DNA of 64,000 bases, from the NCBI GenBank assembly GCA_025808555.1, contig CP075526.1:946712-1010711 (forward strand). The letters run 5' to 3'. The notes below the pieces were generated by a model, which was not told the origin of the DNA, searched no databases, and saw only the letters and a program-made list of their open reading frames with translations. Numbering within the stretch: position 1 is the stretch's first letter; the number at the start of each line of letters is the position of its first letter. This stretch comes from Anaerolineales bacterium. Lineage in GTDB: Bacteria > Chloroflexota > Anaerolineae > Anaerolineales > UBA11579. The position numbers and the translations under genes are program-made. This document shows positions 50,100-57,453 of this stretch, piece after piece.

Positions 50100-50846
50100 C
50101 TATTGTTCGCCGTGCGTGGCTTTGCCCCACACCGAATACAGGCTCAGATCCCCTGTGCTACCGTCAGAATAAAACAGATCGCTTACCGTAAAGCTCGCCT
50201 CCGCCGCCAACCCCGCCAACTCCTCCTCGCTGAACTGGTGCACATAGCGCAGCGCATGCCCTTCGCGCACGCCGCTGCGCCAGTCCAGCAAATGATCGCC
50301 CGCGTCCACCTGGCTCTCGTCCAATCCAGCCGCCGCCCACGACTGCACGCGGGCCGCCAGCTTGGGGCTGCGCATGAACTGCCAGTTGGAATGTACGAAG
50401 CGCCCGCCCTCTCTCACCAGAGCACGCACCTGGCGCAGGAACGTCAGCTGCAGCTCGCGCCCCGGGATGTGATGCATCACCGCCATGGCAAGCACGACAT
50501 CAAATTTGCCGTCCAACGCCGCGGCCCATTCCCCGCTCAGGTCAGCCTGCACAAACTCGGCAGGGTAGCCCGGATACGCCGCCACCCGCTCCCGGGCGGC
50601 CGCCAGCAAGCCCTCGCTAAAATCCACACCCACATAGCCGCCTTCGTGTCCGCTGGCCGCCAGCTGCGCCGCCACGCCGCCGTTGCCGCAGCCCAGGTCA
50701 AGTATGCGCGCCGAGGGGAGCAGGTCGTTGAGTATTCGCTGGGTGCCCGGTTGCAACCGCCCGCGGGTAGCCGAAAACGCTTCAGCGTGCGTTTGATAGA
50801 ATTCTTTGTTCAGGGCAACCAATTGCTGCGCTACCGCGGCATCCAT
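50100..50846 (-). CDS. class I methyltransferase, Trm9/ABH8-like
   Basis: 248 residues. Starts 'LNKEFYQTHAEAFSATRGRL', a pattern close to the 'FSxTR' opening of the tRNA wobble-uridine methyltransferase Trm9, then SAM motif 'ILDLGCGNGGVAAQLA', 'YVGVDFSEGLL' and 'VVLAMAVMHHIPG'. It lies head to head with elp3 with 9 nt between the start codons. I infer methyl-ester formation on cm5U34; an unrelated small-molecule role is possible. CATAAT lies 6 nt before the ATG. Confidence 0.75.
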   Translation of the reverse strand: MDAAVAQQLVALNKEFYQTHAEAFSATRGRLQPGTQRILNDLLPSARILDLGCGNGGVAAQLAASGHEGGYVGVDFSEGLLAAARERVAAYPGYPAEFVQADLSGEWAAALDGKFDVVLAMAVMHHIPGRELQLTFLRQVRALVREGGRFVHSNWQFMRSPKLAARVQSWAAAGLDESQVDAGDHLLDWRSGVREGHALRYVHQFSEEELAGLAAEASFTVSDLFYSDGSTGDLSLYSVWGKATHGEQ

Positions 50847-50855
50847 GCCCCTATT

Positions 50856-52475
50856 ATGGCCTTACTTACGCCCCAGGAACCCCGCATCCACGCGTGGGAG
50901 GAGTCCAAACTCCCCACCCATGAGCGTATGCAACGCGCCCGCCTGATCTTGGAGGAAGTGCGCGCCGGCGCCAACCCACACGAGGCGCTGCGCCGCTACC
51001 CGCTGGATGGCGAGGGCGGCGGCTACATCGGCAAACAGTTCCTCGTCGCCGCCTACCGTCAGCTGGTCGCCGCGGGCGAGATGGCCGAAGACCCGGCCCT
51101 GTTGCACCGCATCCGCCTCAAACCCATGCGCTCGCTCTCCGGCGTCAGCGTGGTCACCGTGCTCACCAAGCCCTACCCCTGCCCGGGCAAGTGCGTCTTC
51201 TGCCCCACCGATGTGCGCATGCCCAAGAGCTACCTGCCAGACGAGCCCGGCGCCATGCGCGCCCTACAACACCAGTTCGACCCGTACGCGCAGGTGCGCT
51301 CGCGCCTGGACGCGCTGGAGGCTGTCGGTCACCCCACCGACAAGATCGAGTTCCTGATCCTGGGCGGCACTTGGAGCTCGTATACGCGTGCGTATCAGGA
51401 GGAGTTTGTCCTGCGCATGTTCGAGGCGCTGAACGACCAGCCCTTTGCCACGATCGAAGAGGCTCACGCCTACAACGAGACCGCCGCCCACCGCAATGTG
51501 GGCCTGGCCATCGAAACCCGGCCCGACCATGTGAACGCGGACGAGATCGCCTGGTTGCGCCGCCTGGGCGTCACCAAGGTGCAGCTCGGTGCGCAAAGTT
51601 TTGACGACGGCGTGCTGGAGTTGAACAAGCGCGGCCACACCGCCGCCGAGACCCAGCGCGCCGTAGACCAGCTGCGCGCCGCCGGTTTCAAGATCGTGCT
51701 GCATCTGATGCCCAATCTACTGGGCGCCACCCCGCAGACCGACCGTGAGGATTTTGTCAAACTATGGGCCGGTCACAACCCGGACGAATTGAAGATCTAT
51801 CCCACCCAGCTGCTCGAGAACGCTGAGCTGTACCTGCACTGGCAGCGCGGCGAATACCAGCCCTATACCACCGAAGAACTGGTGGAGTTGCTCGCTGAGC
51901 TCAAAGCGAATATCCCAGCATACTGCCGGGTCAACCGCGTCATCCGAGACATCCCTTCCACCAACGTGGTCGAGGGCAACAAGCGCACCAGCCTGCGCAT
52001 GGATGTGCACCAGCGCATGCACGAACGCGGCCAGCGCTGCCGCTGCATCCGCTGCCGCGAGGTGCGCGGCCGCGCCGTCAACCCCGTCGAGCTGGAATTG
52101 CAGGATCTGCCCTACAGCACGCCGCACGCCCACGAGCACTTCCTGTCCTACGTCACGCCGGAGGATAAGCTGGCCGGCTTCCTGCGTCTGTCGCTGCCCG
52201 CCGCGGCTGCACCGCATACTGGCTTGGATGAGTTAGCCGGGGCGGCCTTGGTACGCGAGGTGCATGTCTACGGCCAATCGCTCGAGGTTGGCGCCGAGCA
52301 GACCGGCGCGGCCCAGCACATTGGCCTGGGCACCCAGCTGCTCGCCCATGCCGAAGGCATAGCACGCCAGGCGGGTTACCCGCGCATGGCCATCATCGCC
52401 GCGGTGGGCACGCGCCGCTATTACGCCGGCCGCGGCTACCGCCTGCAAGGCACCTACATGGTGAAGGAGTTGTAG
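50856..52475 (+). CDS. elp3: tRNA uridine(34) acetyltransferase/radical-SAM Elp3
   Basis: 539 residues. Radical-SAM core with Cys109-x3-Cys113-x2-Cys116, 'DKIEFLILGGTWSS', 'GLAIETRPDHVNADE', 'LKIYPTQLLENAELY' and 'RVNRVIRDIPS', and a C-terminal GNAT domain ('LVREVHVYGQ', 'HIGLGTQLLAHAEGIARQAG', 'YYAGRGYRLQGTYMVKEL'). Adds carboxymethyl to U34 of tRNA. The frame is open much further upstream, but the family begins at 50856. No other Elongator subunit is present, as in other bacteria. Confidence 0.95.
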   Translation: MALLTPQEPRIHAWEESKLPTHERMQRARLILEEVRAGANPHEALRRYPLDGEGGGYIGKQFLVAAYRQLVAAGEMAEDPALLHRIRLKPMRSLSGVSVVTVLTKPYPCPGKCVFCPTDVRMPKSYLPDEPGAMRALQHQFDPYAQVRSRLDALEAVGHPTDKIEFLILGGTWSSYTRAYQEEFVLRMFEALNDQPFATIEEAHAYNETAAHRNVGLAIETRPDHVNADEIAWLRRLGVTKVQLGAQSFDDGVLELNKRGHTAAETQRAVDQLRAAGFKIVLHLMPNLLGATPQTDREDFVKLWAGHNPDELKIYPTQLLENAELYLHWQRGEYQPYTTEELVELLAELKANIPAYCRVNRVIRDIPSTNVVEGNKRTSLRMDVHQRMHERGQRCRCIRCREVRGRAVNPVELELQDLPYSTPHAHEHFLSYVTPEDKLAGFLRLSLPAAAAPHTGLDELAGAALVREVHVYGQSLEVGAEQTGAAQHIGLGTQLLAHAEGIARQAGYPRMAIIAAVGTRRYYAGRGYRLQGTYMVKEL

Positions 52476-52559
52476 CCATGCCTCTTCACGCTCTCCCCAC
52501 GCCGCTCTATTTCTTTCAGCTTTTCTTTCTACTGTCCTCAGCCGCCTTTCTTGGTTTCT

Positions 52560-53006
52560 ATGTCCTTTCCTAACCTGCTCGTCTCGGCCCGCGGCGTCCC
52601 CCTGCTCGGCATCCTGGCCTACTACGCCCTCAAGCTGCTGGGGGTCGAGATCCCGCGCTCGGTGCGCATCGGCCCAGGGTTTGATTTGGTTCACGGCGGG
52701 GTCGGCGTGGTCATTCATCCGCGCAGCATGATCGGCGCCAATGTCAAGATCTACCCGGGCGTCACCCTGGGCCGCGCCGATGTGCACCTGCCCGCTACGC
52801 AGTCCAAGTTCGAAGGCATCGAGATCGGTGACGAAGCGATCCTCGCCCCCGGCAGCAAAGTGCTGTGCAAAGAGGGCGTACTGAAAGTGGGCCGCGGCAC
52901 GGTGCTGGGCGCCAACGCGGTGCTACTCCAATCCACGGGCGAAGGCGAAACCTGGGCCGGCCTGCCTGCCAAAAGAGTGGGCACGCGTGATGGCTGGGGT
53001 ATCTAG
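52560..53006 (+). CDS. hexapeptide-repeat acetyltransferase, serine O-acetyltransferase-like
   Basis: 148 residues. Left-handed beta-helix rungs ('IGPGFDLVHGGVGVVIHP', 'IGANVKIYPGVTLGRAD', 'IGDEAILAPGSKVL', 'VGRGTVLGANAVLLQ') with the His residues of CysE-type active sites. The N-terminal helical domain of CysE is missing, so it resembles short serine acetyltransferases of glycan clusters. Follows elp3 by 84 nt. Confidence 0.8.
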   Translation: MSFPNLLVSARGVPLLGILAYYALKLLGVEIPRSVRIGPGFDLVHGGVGVVIHPRSMIGANVKIYPGVTLGRADVHLPATQSKFEGIEIGDEAILAPGSKVLCKEGVLKVGRGTVLGANAVLLQSTGEGETWAGLPAKRVGTRDGWGI

Positions 53007-53008
53007 TC

Positions 53009-53117
53009 CGTCATTGCGAGCGAGCAAAGCGAGCGAAGCAATCCGCGAGACGAATTGCGTGCCTGGCTGGGGATTGCTTCGTAGGCGCTGCTACGCAGCG
53101 CCGTTCTCGCAAAGACG
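53009..53117. repeat. REP-pair (BIME-like) element of the CGTCATTGCGAG type
   Basis: Outer ends CGTCATTGCGAG (53009-53020) and CTCGCAAAGACG (53106-53117) are complementary with one mismatch; inner arms GAAGCAATCC (53035-53044) and GGATTGCTTC (53071-53080) pair. Each half also forms its own hairpin, the second with a GGCGCTGC / GCAGCGCC stem. A widespread intergenic palindrome class in bacteria, present once here. Confidence 0.88.
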
Positions 53118-53131
53118 AAGCAGTCACTTTC

Positions 53132-53160
53132 TTGACAGGCCACCTGCCCACCTGTACAAT
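53132..53160 (+). promoter_or_regulatory. sigma-70 promoter of tRNA-Phe
   Basis: TTGACA (53132-53137), 17-bp spacer, TACAAT (53155-53160); start expected near 53167, 20 nt before the tRNA. Confidence 0.85.
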
Positions 53161-53186
53161 CTGCCCTCGCCTCATTTTTGGCAATC

Positions 53187-53259
53187 GCCGAGGTAGCTCA
53201 GTTGGTAGAGCACGCGACTGAAAATCGCGGTGTCGCCGGTTCGATCCCGGCCCTCGGCA
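53187..53259 (+). tRNA. tRNA-Phe (anticodon GAA)
   Basis: 73-nt cloverleaf: acceptor GCCGAGG/CCTCGGC, D arm GCTC/GAGC, anticodon stem CGCGA/TCGCG with loop CTGAAAA, T arm GCCGG/CCGGC. The genome continues ACC T, so CCA is not fully encoded. Confidence 0.97.
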
Positions 53260-53264
53260 CCTAC

Positions 53265-53284
53265 GCAAGGGCTAACGCCCTTGC
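53265..53284 (+). repeat. simple hairpin after tRNA-Phe
   Basis: GCAAGGGC / GCCCTTGC, 8 bp, loop TAAC. No T-run. Paired with the bulged palindrome that begins 5 nt later. Confidence 0.75.
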
Positions 53285-53288
53285 TAAA

Positions 53289-53325
53289 GGAGAAGCTACT
53301 CGCCTCTAGCGAGTAACGCTTCTCC
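53289..53325 (-). repeat. bulged palindrome between tRNA-Phe and tRNA-Gly, copy 4
   Basis: Outer arms GGAGAAGC / GCTTCTCC, inner arms TACTCGC / GCGAGTA, loop CTCTA, and an unpaired AC at 53316-53317 (GT on the minus strand). Same plan as the copies around tRNA-Arg, opposite strand to copies 1 and 2. Confidence 0.85.
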
Positions 53326-53361
53326 ACCCAGCGACAGTAACCGGTTTTGGGTCGGCTTATA

Positions 53362-53399
53362 GGAGAAAGTGCTCGGCTAACGCCGAGCGACGTTTCTCC
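53362..53399 (-). repeat. bulged palindrome between tRNA-Phe and tRNA-Gly, copy 5
   Basis: Outer arms GGAGAAA / TTTCTCC, inner arms GCTCGGC / GCCGAGC, loop TAAC, GAC bulge at 53389-53391 (GTC on the minus strand). Confidence 0.82.
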
Positions 53400-53414
53400 A
53401 AACGAATAGCACGG

Positions 53415-53444
53415 TTCACAGCCACACATGAATCGGGCTATAAT
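53415..53444 (+). promoter_or_regulatory. promoter of tRNA-Gly
   Basis: TTCACA (53415-53420), 18-bp spacer, TATAAT (53439-53444); start expected within 3 nt of the tRNA 5' end. Confidence 0.75.
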
Positions 53445-53453
53445 AGATGTATT

Positions 53454-53526
53454 GCGGGCGTGGCTCAGTTGGTAGAGCATCTCCTTGCCAAGGAGAAGGT
53501 CACGAGTTCGAGTCTCGTCGCCCGCT
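53454..53526 (+). tRNA. tRNA-Gly (anticodon GCC)
   Basis: 73-nt cloverleaf: acceptor GCGGGCG/CGCCCGC, anticodon stem TCTCC/GGAGA with loop TTGCCAA, T arm ACGAG/CTCGT. CCA not encoded. A terminator follows within 4 nt. Confidence 0.97.
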
Positions 53527-53529
53527 CAG

Positions 53530-53562
53530 AAAGAAAAACAGGCCGCTGGCCTGTTTTTCTTT
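53530..53562 (+). terminator. terminator of tRNA-Gly
   Basis: AAAGAAAAACAGGCC / GGCCTGTTTTTCTTT around GCT. Confidence 0.95.
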
Positions 53563-53592
53563 ACGGCAATCTTGTCTGCGCGCAGGCGTAGG

Positions 53593-53598
53593 TATAAT
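53593..53598 (+). promoter_or_regulatory. -10 box of tRNA-Cys
   Basis: TATAAT 9 nt before the tRNA; TTGTCT at 53572-53577 may be the -35 though the spacer (15 bp) is short. Confidence 0.65.
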
Positions 53599-53607
53599 GC
53601 CCCTTCC

Positions 53608-53678
53608 GGCGACGTGGCCAAGTGGCAAGGCAAGGGTCTGCAAAACCCTGACCACGGGTTCGAATCCCGTCGTCGCCT
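53608..53678 (+). tRNA. tRNA-Cys (anticodon GCA)
   Basis: 71-nt cloverleaf: acceptor GGCGACG/CGTCGCC, short D stem GCC/GGC, anticodon stem AGGGT/ACCCT with loop CTGCAAA, T arm ACGGG/CCCGT with TTCGAAT. CCA not encoded. Confidence 0.95.
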
Positions 53679-53686
53679 CACAGCCA

Positions 53687-53715
53687 AGCGGCTGGCATTC
53701 TGCCAGCCGCTTTTT
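53687..53715 (+). terminator. terminator of tRNA-Cys
   Basis: AGCGGCTGGCA / TGCCAGCCGCT around TTC, followed by TTTTATTT. Confidence 0.93.
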
Positions 53716-53765
53716 ATTTCCCATACCCGCTGCATGGCGCGCCAGCGCAAAGAAAATCTCACCAG

Positions 53766-54197
53766 TCAAGCTCGTAGCATAGCGCTACGGGCCAGCCGGT
53801 CTACCCGCTCATTCTCGGCGTGGCCAGCGTGGCCGCGCACCCAGCGCCATTCGATCTCATGCTGGCGGATCACCTTGGCCAGCGCCTGCCACAGGTCCAC
53901 ATTGGCCAGCGCGCCGCCCTTGCGCTTCCAACCGCGCGCCACCCAGCCTGGCAGCCATTCGGTGATCCCTTTGCGCAGATATTCTGAATCGGTAAAAAAG
54001 TGCACGCGGCTGCCAGCCGGCAACGACTCCAGTGCTTTCAGCGCGGCGGTGAGTTCCATACGATTGTTTGTCGTATGCGCTTCGCTGCCGCTGAGCTCAC
54101 GTTCATGCCCATCTGAGCGCAGCAAGGCGGCCCAACCGCCGCGGCCGGGGTTGCCTTCGCACGAGCCGTCTGAGAAAATTTCCACAAGCGTTGTCAT
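53766..54197 (-). CDS. rnhA: ribonuclease HI
   Basis: 143 residues. Removes RNA from RNA-DNA hybrids. Catalytic acidic residues: Asp in 'EIFSDGSCEGNPG', Glu in 'NNRMELTAALKAL', Asp in 'FFTDSEYLRKG', and the C-terminal Asp in 'NERVDRLAR'; the basic handle 'WVARGWKRKGG' is present. The ATG at 54197 is chosen because an upstream ATG at 54209 overlaps a TAGAAT box (54208-54213). Confidence 0.93.
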   Translation of the reverse strand: MTTLVEIFSDGSCEGNPGRGGWAALLRSDGHERELSGSEAHTTNNRMELTAALKALESLPAGSRVHFFTDSEYLRKGITEWLPGWVARGWKRKGGALANVDLWQALAKVIRQHEIEWRWVRGHAGHAENERVDRLARSAMLRA

Positions 54198-54207
54198 CTT
54201 GGGCGGC

Positions 54208-54213
54208 ATTCTA
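54208..54213 (-). promoter_or_regulatory. -10 box, leaderless type, of rnhA
   Basis: TAGAAT on the minus strand, 10 nt before the ATG at 54197 and overlapping a false start at 54209. Confidence 0.55.
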
Positions 54214-54286
54214 TCAGTTACAGGTTGCGCTTTTTCGTATAATGGCGGGGAGTTCGTCGTTTTATCTACTAAGGAGTAATGAACGA

Positions 54287-54973
54287 ATGAATAGTTTTCG
54301 CAAGGAATTCACAACGCTCAGCATTACATTGATGGCCATTGGCATCGGCATCAACCTGGCGGTCGGCACGATTGTGCTGCGCCTTGGCCTGCCGCTGTAC
54401 CTTGACTCCATCGGTACTGTGCTGGTGGGCGCCCTCGTCGGCCCGTGGGCTGGCGCTGCCACCGGCTTCCTCTCCAATCTGGTGTGGACGCTAACCGGCC
54501 TGTTCCCGCAGGCGTTCGCCTGGGCTGGCGTGGCCGCCATCATCGGCGCGCTGGCAGGCGTGTTCGCCCGCTCCGGATGGTTCAACACCTTTGGTAAGGC
54601 TGCCCTGGCCGGCATCATCACCGGCATCCTGTCGGCCGTGCTCTCGGCCCCCATCGCCACTTACGTCTTTGGTGGCGTGGTGGGCGCAGGTACCGATGCG
54701 CTGGTGGCTGCCTTCCGGGCCGCTGGTCTGGATGCGCTGCTCTCCAACGTGGCTCAGGGCACCTTCTCTGACCCGCTGGACAAGCTGGTGACCTTCCTCA
54801 TCGTCTGGTCGCTGCTGTTGGCGCTGCCAGTGCGCGAGAAGGCTCGCTTCGGCAACCTGCCGATGGCCGCCGGCCGCCCACTGCAGGGCAAGACCCGCCG
54901 CCCAGCCGGCAGCAAAACGGCTGCCAAGAAGGCGACGAAAAAGGCCGCCCGCAAGAAGACGGCCCGCCGCTAA
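54287..54973 (+). CDS. ECF transporter S component, vitamin unknown
   Basis: 228 residues with about six helices: 'TLSITLMAIGIGINLAVGTI', 'LYLDSIGTVLVGALVGPWAG', 'GFLSNLVWTLTG', then a C-terminal tail of Lys/Ala repeats (about 35 residues) that should be cytoplasmic. It is the substrate-binding subunit for the T and A genes behind it. AAGGAG lies 11 nt before the ATG; TATAAT is at 54238-54243. A terminator separates it from the T gene. Substrate not readable from sequence. Confidence 0.82.
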   Translation: MNSFRKEFTTLSITLMAIGIGINLAVGTIVLRLGLPLYLDSIGTVLVGALVGPWAGAATGFLSNLVWTLTGLFPQAFAWAGVAAIIGALAGVFARSGWFNTFGKAALAGIITGILSAVLSAPIATYVFGGVVGAGTDALVAAFRAAGLDALLSNVAQGTFSDPLDKLVTFLIVWSLLLALPVREKARFGNLPMAAGRPLQGKTRRPAGSKTAAKKATKKAARKKTARR

Positions 54974-54990
54974 TTCATAGCAAGGTTTCT

Positions 54991-55024
54991 AAACAATGGC
55001 CCGCACATGCGGGCCATTGTTTTT
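54991..55024 (+). terminator. terminator between ECF S and T genes
   Basis: AAACAATGGCCCGC / GCGGGCCATTGTTT with an ACAT loop and T-run. It would make the S subunit more abundant than the transporter module. Confidence 0.92.
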
Positions 55025-55031
55025 AAGGTGG

Positions 55032-55037
55032 TTTAAT
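55032..55037 (+). promoter_or_regulatory. -10 box, leaderless type, of the T-A-A-kinase operon
   Basis: TTTAAT, 6 nt before the ATG at 55044, directly after the terminator. Confidence 0.4.
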
Positions 55038-55043
55038 CGGCGC

Positions 55044-55823
55044 ATGCGTGGCGGCAGTATCTACATCGAGCGCTCCAGTGGCCTGCACCGGCTGCACCCG
55101 CTCACCAAGGTGGCGCTCACGGCGCTGTGCTTTGCCAGCGCCGCTGCGCTGCCCAGCTTGCCCTGGCTGCTGGGCCTGTTCGTGGTGCTGCTACTGCCTC
55201 TGGCCATCTGGGGGCGGTTAACCGGCTCCTTCCTAAAATCCTGCTTGCTGGTCGTTGGGCCTTTCCTTATCTCACTCACCATCATCCAGGGCTTTTTCAG
55301 CGGCGGGGAAACGATCCTGTTCCGGCTTGGGCGCTTCGCCTTCACGCAAGAGGGATTGCTGGCCGGTCTCACCTTCGCCGCCCGCCTATTGGTGGCGCTG
55401 GGCGGCACGCTGCTGCTGATGCAGAGCACGCCGCAAGCTCAGCTGATGCAAGCCCTGACCGAGCGCGGCTTCCCGCCGCGCATTGCCTACGTTGTGCTTA
55501 CCGCCATCCAGATCTTTCCCAGCTTTCAGGACCGCGCCCAGGTGATCATTGACGCGCAGCAAGCCCGCGGCCTGGAGTTGCAGAGCGGCCTGCTCAGCCG
55601 CGCCCGGCTGCTGCTGCCGATGGTAGGCCCGCTGATCCTGGGCAGCGTGATGGACGTGAGCGAGCGCGCCATGGCGCTGGAGGCGCGCGCCTTCAGCAGC
55701 CCGGCGCGCAAGACCAGCCTGCACATCCTGGCAGATAGCAGCAGCCAACGCATTCTGCGCTGGCTGCTGGTGCTGGGCGCCGCCGGCCTGCTGGCCTGGC
55801 GGCTGTGGAGCGCCCTGCAATGA
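55044..55823 (+). CDS. ecfT: ECF transporter T component
   Basis: 259 residues: five to six helices and the cytoplasmic coupling helices with the Ala-Arg-Gly motifs ('QQARGLELQSGL' and 'ALEARAFSSP') that contact the ATPases. Opens with 'SGLHRLHPLTKVALT', typical of EcfT. Overlaps the first ATPase gene (ATGA). Confidence 0.92.
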   Translation: MRGGSIYIERSSGLHRLHPLTKVALTALCFASAAALPSLPWLLGLFVVLLLPLAIWGRLTGSFLKSCLLVVGPFLISLTIIQGFFSGGETILFRLGRFAFTQEGLLAGLTFAARLLVALGGTLLLMQSTPQAQLMQALTERGFPPRIAYVVLTAIQIFPSFQDRAQVIIDAQQARGLELQSGLLSRARLLLPMVGPLILGSVMDVSERAMALEARAFSSPARKTSLHILADSSSQRILRWLLVLGAAGLLAWRLWSALQ

Positions 55824-56638
55824 TCGAGCTCAATAAGCTCAGCTACTGGTACCCCGGCAGCGAGGAGCCGGCTCTGCAGCGCATCTCGCTCAGCATTGCC
55901 GAGGGCGAGTTCATCGGCATTGTCGGCGCCAACGGCGCCGGCAAGAGCACGCTGTGCTACGCGCTCAGCGGCTTCGTGCCGCACTTTTTCAACGGGGAAC
56001 TTGAAGGCAAGCTCACCTTCGACGGCAAGGACATGGCCTCGCTGGACCTGGGCCAGCTGGCTGGCCAGGTGGGGCTGGTGTTCCAAAATCCGTTCAACCA
56101 GATCAGTGGAGCACGCTTTACTGTGCGCGAAGAGATCGCATTCGGGCTGGAGAACTTAGGCCTGCCGCGCGGCGAAATGCACGCCCGTATAGACGAAGCG
56201 CTTGAACTGGTCAATATTCAAGACCTGGCCGACCGCTCACCGTTCTCGGTCTCCGGTGGCCAACAGCAGCGCATCGCCATCGCCTCCATCCTGGCGATGC
56301 AGCCGCGCGTGCTGGTGCTCGACGAGCCCACCTCACAGCTTGATCCTGACGGCACACGAGACGTCTTCACCGCCCTCAGCAAGCTGGTCAGCACGCGCAA
56401 GATCACCGTCATTCTGGCAGAGCACAAGCTGGAGTGGCTGGCCACCTTCTGTGACCGCGTGGTGGCGCTGGGCGGCGGCAAATTGCGCGCCGAAGGCAGC
56501 CCGCAGGAGGTGCTGAGCTCTGAGCTGATGCTGCGACTGGGCATTGGCCGTACTCAATACAGCGAAGCAGCCGCCCGCCTGCTGCGCCGCAAGCAGCTGC
56601 CGGTTACGCTGGAGCAGGCGAAGAAGGCCCTGAAATGA
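55820..56638 (+). CDS. ecfA1: ECF transporter ATPase 1
   Basis: 272 residues. Walker A 'GANGAGKSTL', Q-loop 'VFQNPFNQI', signature 'VSGGQQQRIAIASIL', Walker B 'VLVLDEPTSQLD', H-loop 'ILAEHKLEWL' with the Glu-His typical of EcfA. Pairs with the next gene. Confidence 0.93.
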   Translation: MIELNKLSYWYPGSEEPALQRISLSIAEGEFIGIVGANGAGKSTLCYALSGFVPHFFNGELEGKLTFDGKDMASLDLGQLAGQVGLVFQNPFNQISGARFTVREEIAFGLENLGLPRGEMHARIDEALELVNIQDLADRSPFSVSGGQQQRIAIASILAMQPRVLVLDEPTSQLDPDGTRDVFTALSKLVSTRKITVILAEHKLEWLATFCDRVVALGGGKLRAEGSPQEVLSSELMLRLGIGRTQYSEAAARLLRRKQLPVTLEQAKKALK

Positions 56639-57453
56639 ACCTGCGCGTAGAGGGCGTCAGCTTTCGTTACCCTTCGGACGTGCTGGCGCTGGATGGTGTC
56701 GATCTCACCATCCCCTCCGGCCAACTACTCACCATCCTGGGCGAGAACGGCGCAGGCAAGACCACCCTGGTCAAGCTGTTCAATGGCTTGCTGCGCCCTA
56801 CGCAGGGTACAGTCCACATTGGCGATTGGAAGGCTGCCGAGCGCAGCCCGGCCGCCCTGGCCCGCCGGGTGGGCTTCCTGTTCCAGAATCCGGATGACCA
56901 GCTGTTCGAACGCACGCTGGCCCGCGAAGTAGCCTACGGGCCGCGCAACCTGGGCGCCAGCGAAGCCGAGGTGCAGCGCCGCGTGGCCAGCGCGCTCAAG
57001 CTGGTGGGCCTGCAAGACATGGCCGAGGGTCACCCCTATGACCTGCCCGCCCCGCAGCGCAAGCTGTTGGCGCTGGCGGCCACCATCGCCATGGATACGC
57101 CCATCCTGGTATTAGACGAGCCCACTATCGGGCAAGACGAGCTTGGCCGCCGCGCCATCAGCCGCATTCTGACCGATCTGCACAAAATGGGGCGTACGCT
57201 GATCATGATCTCGCACGATGTGGATTTTTGCGCTCAACACGCCGAACGCATGGTGGTGATGCTTAATGGCAAAATCCACCTGGATGGCCCACCCGCCGAG
57301 GTGTTGCGCCAAACCCAAAAACTGGACGAGGCCGAAGTGGCCCCGCCGCAACTGGTGCGCCTGGCGCAGGCTTTGAAAATGAATGCGACTCCTTTGACAG
57401 TTGATCAATTTGTGGACGAATACAAACAATGGCGAAAGAAGAAAAACAAGTGA
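56635..57453 (+). CDS. ecfA2: ECF transporter ATPase 2
   Basis: 272 residues. Walker A 'GENGAGKTTL', Q-loop 'LFQNPDDQLFERT', Walker B 'ILVLDEPTIGQDELG', H-loop 'IMISHDVDFCA'. The signature is changed: 'DLPAPQRKLLALAATIA' replaces the usual Ser-Gly-Gly-x-x-x-R, so one of the two ATP sites of the heterodimer is probably weak. Overlaps both neighbours. Confidence 0.9.
   Translation: MNLRVEGVSFRYPSDVLALDGVDLTIPSGQLLTILGENGAGKTTLVKLFNGLLRPTQGTVHIGDWKAAERSPAALARRVGFLFQNPDDQLFERTLAREVAYGPRNLGASEAEVQRRVASALKLVGLQDMAEGHPYDLPAPQRKLLALAATIAMDTPILVLDEPTIGQDELGRRAISRILTDLHKMGRTLIMISHDVDFCAQHAERMVVMLNGKIHLDGPPAEVLRQTQKLDEAEVAPPQLVRLAQALKMNATPLTVDQFVDEYKQWRKKKNK

Noticed and set aside
50103-50855. N-terminal extension of Elp3 by 250 codons
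   Set aside because: The upstream frame is the antisense of the methyltransferase gene; Elp3 homology starts at 50856.
53009-53117. CRISPR repeat or insertion sequence
   Set aside because: Single palindromic REP-pair without spacers or transposase; no CRISPR array or cas gene was seen anywhere in the window.
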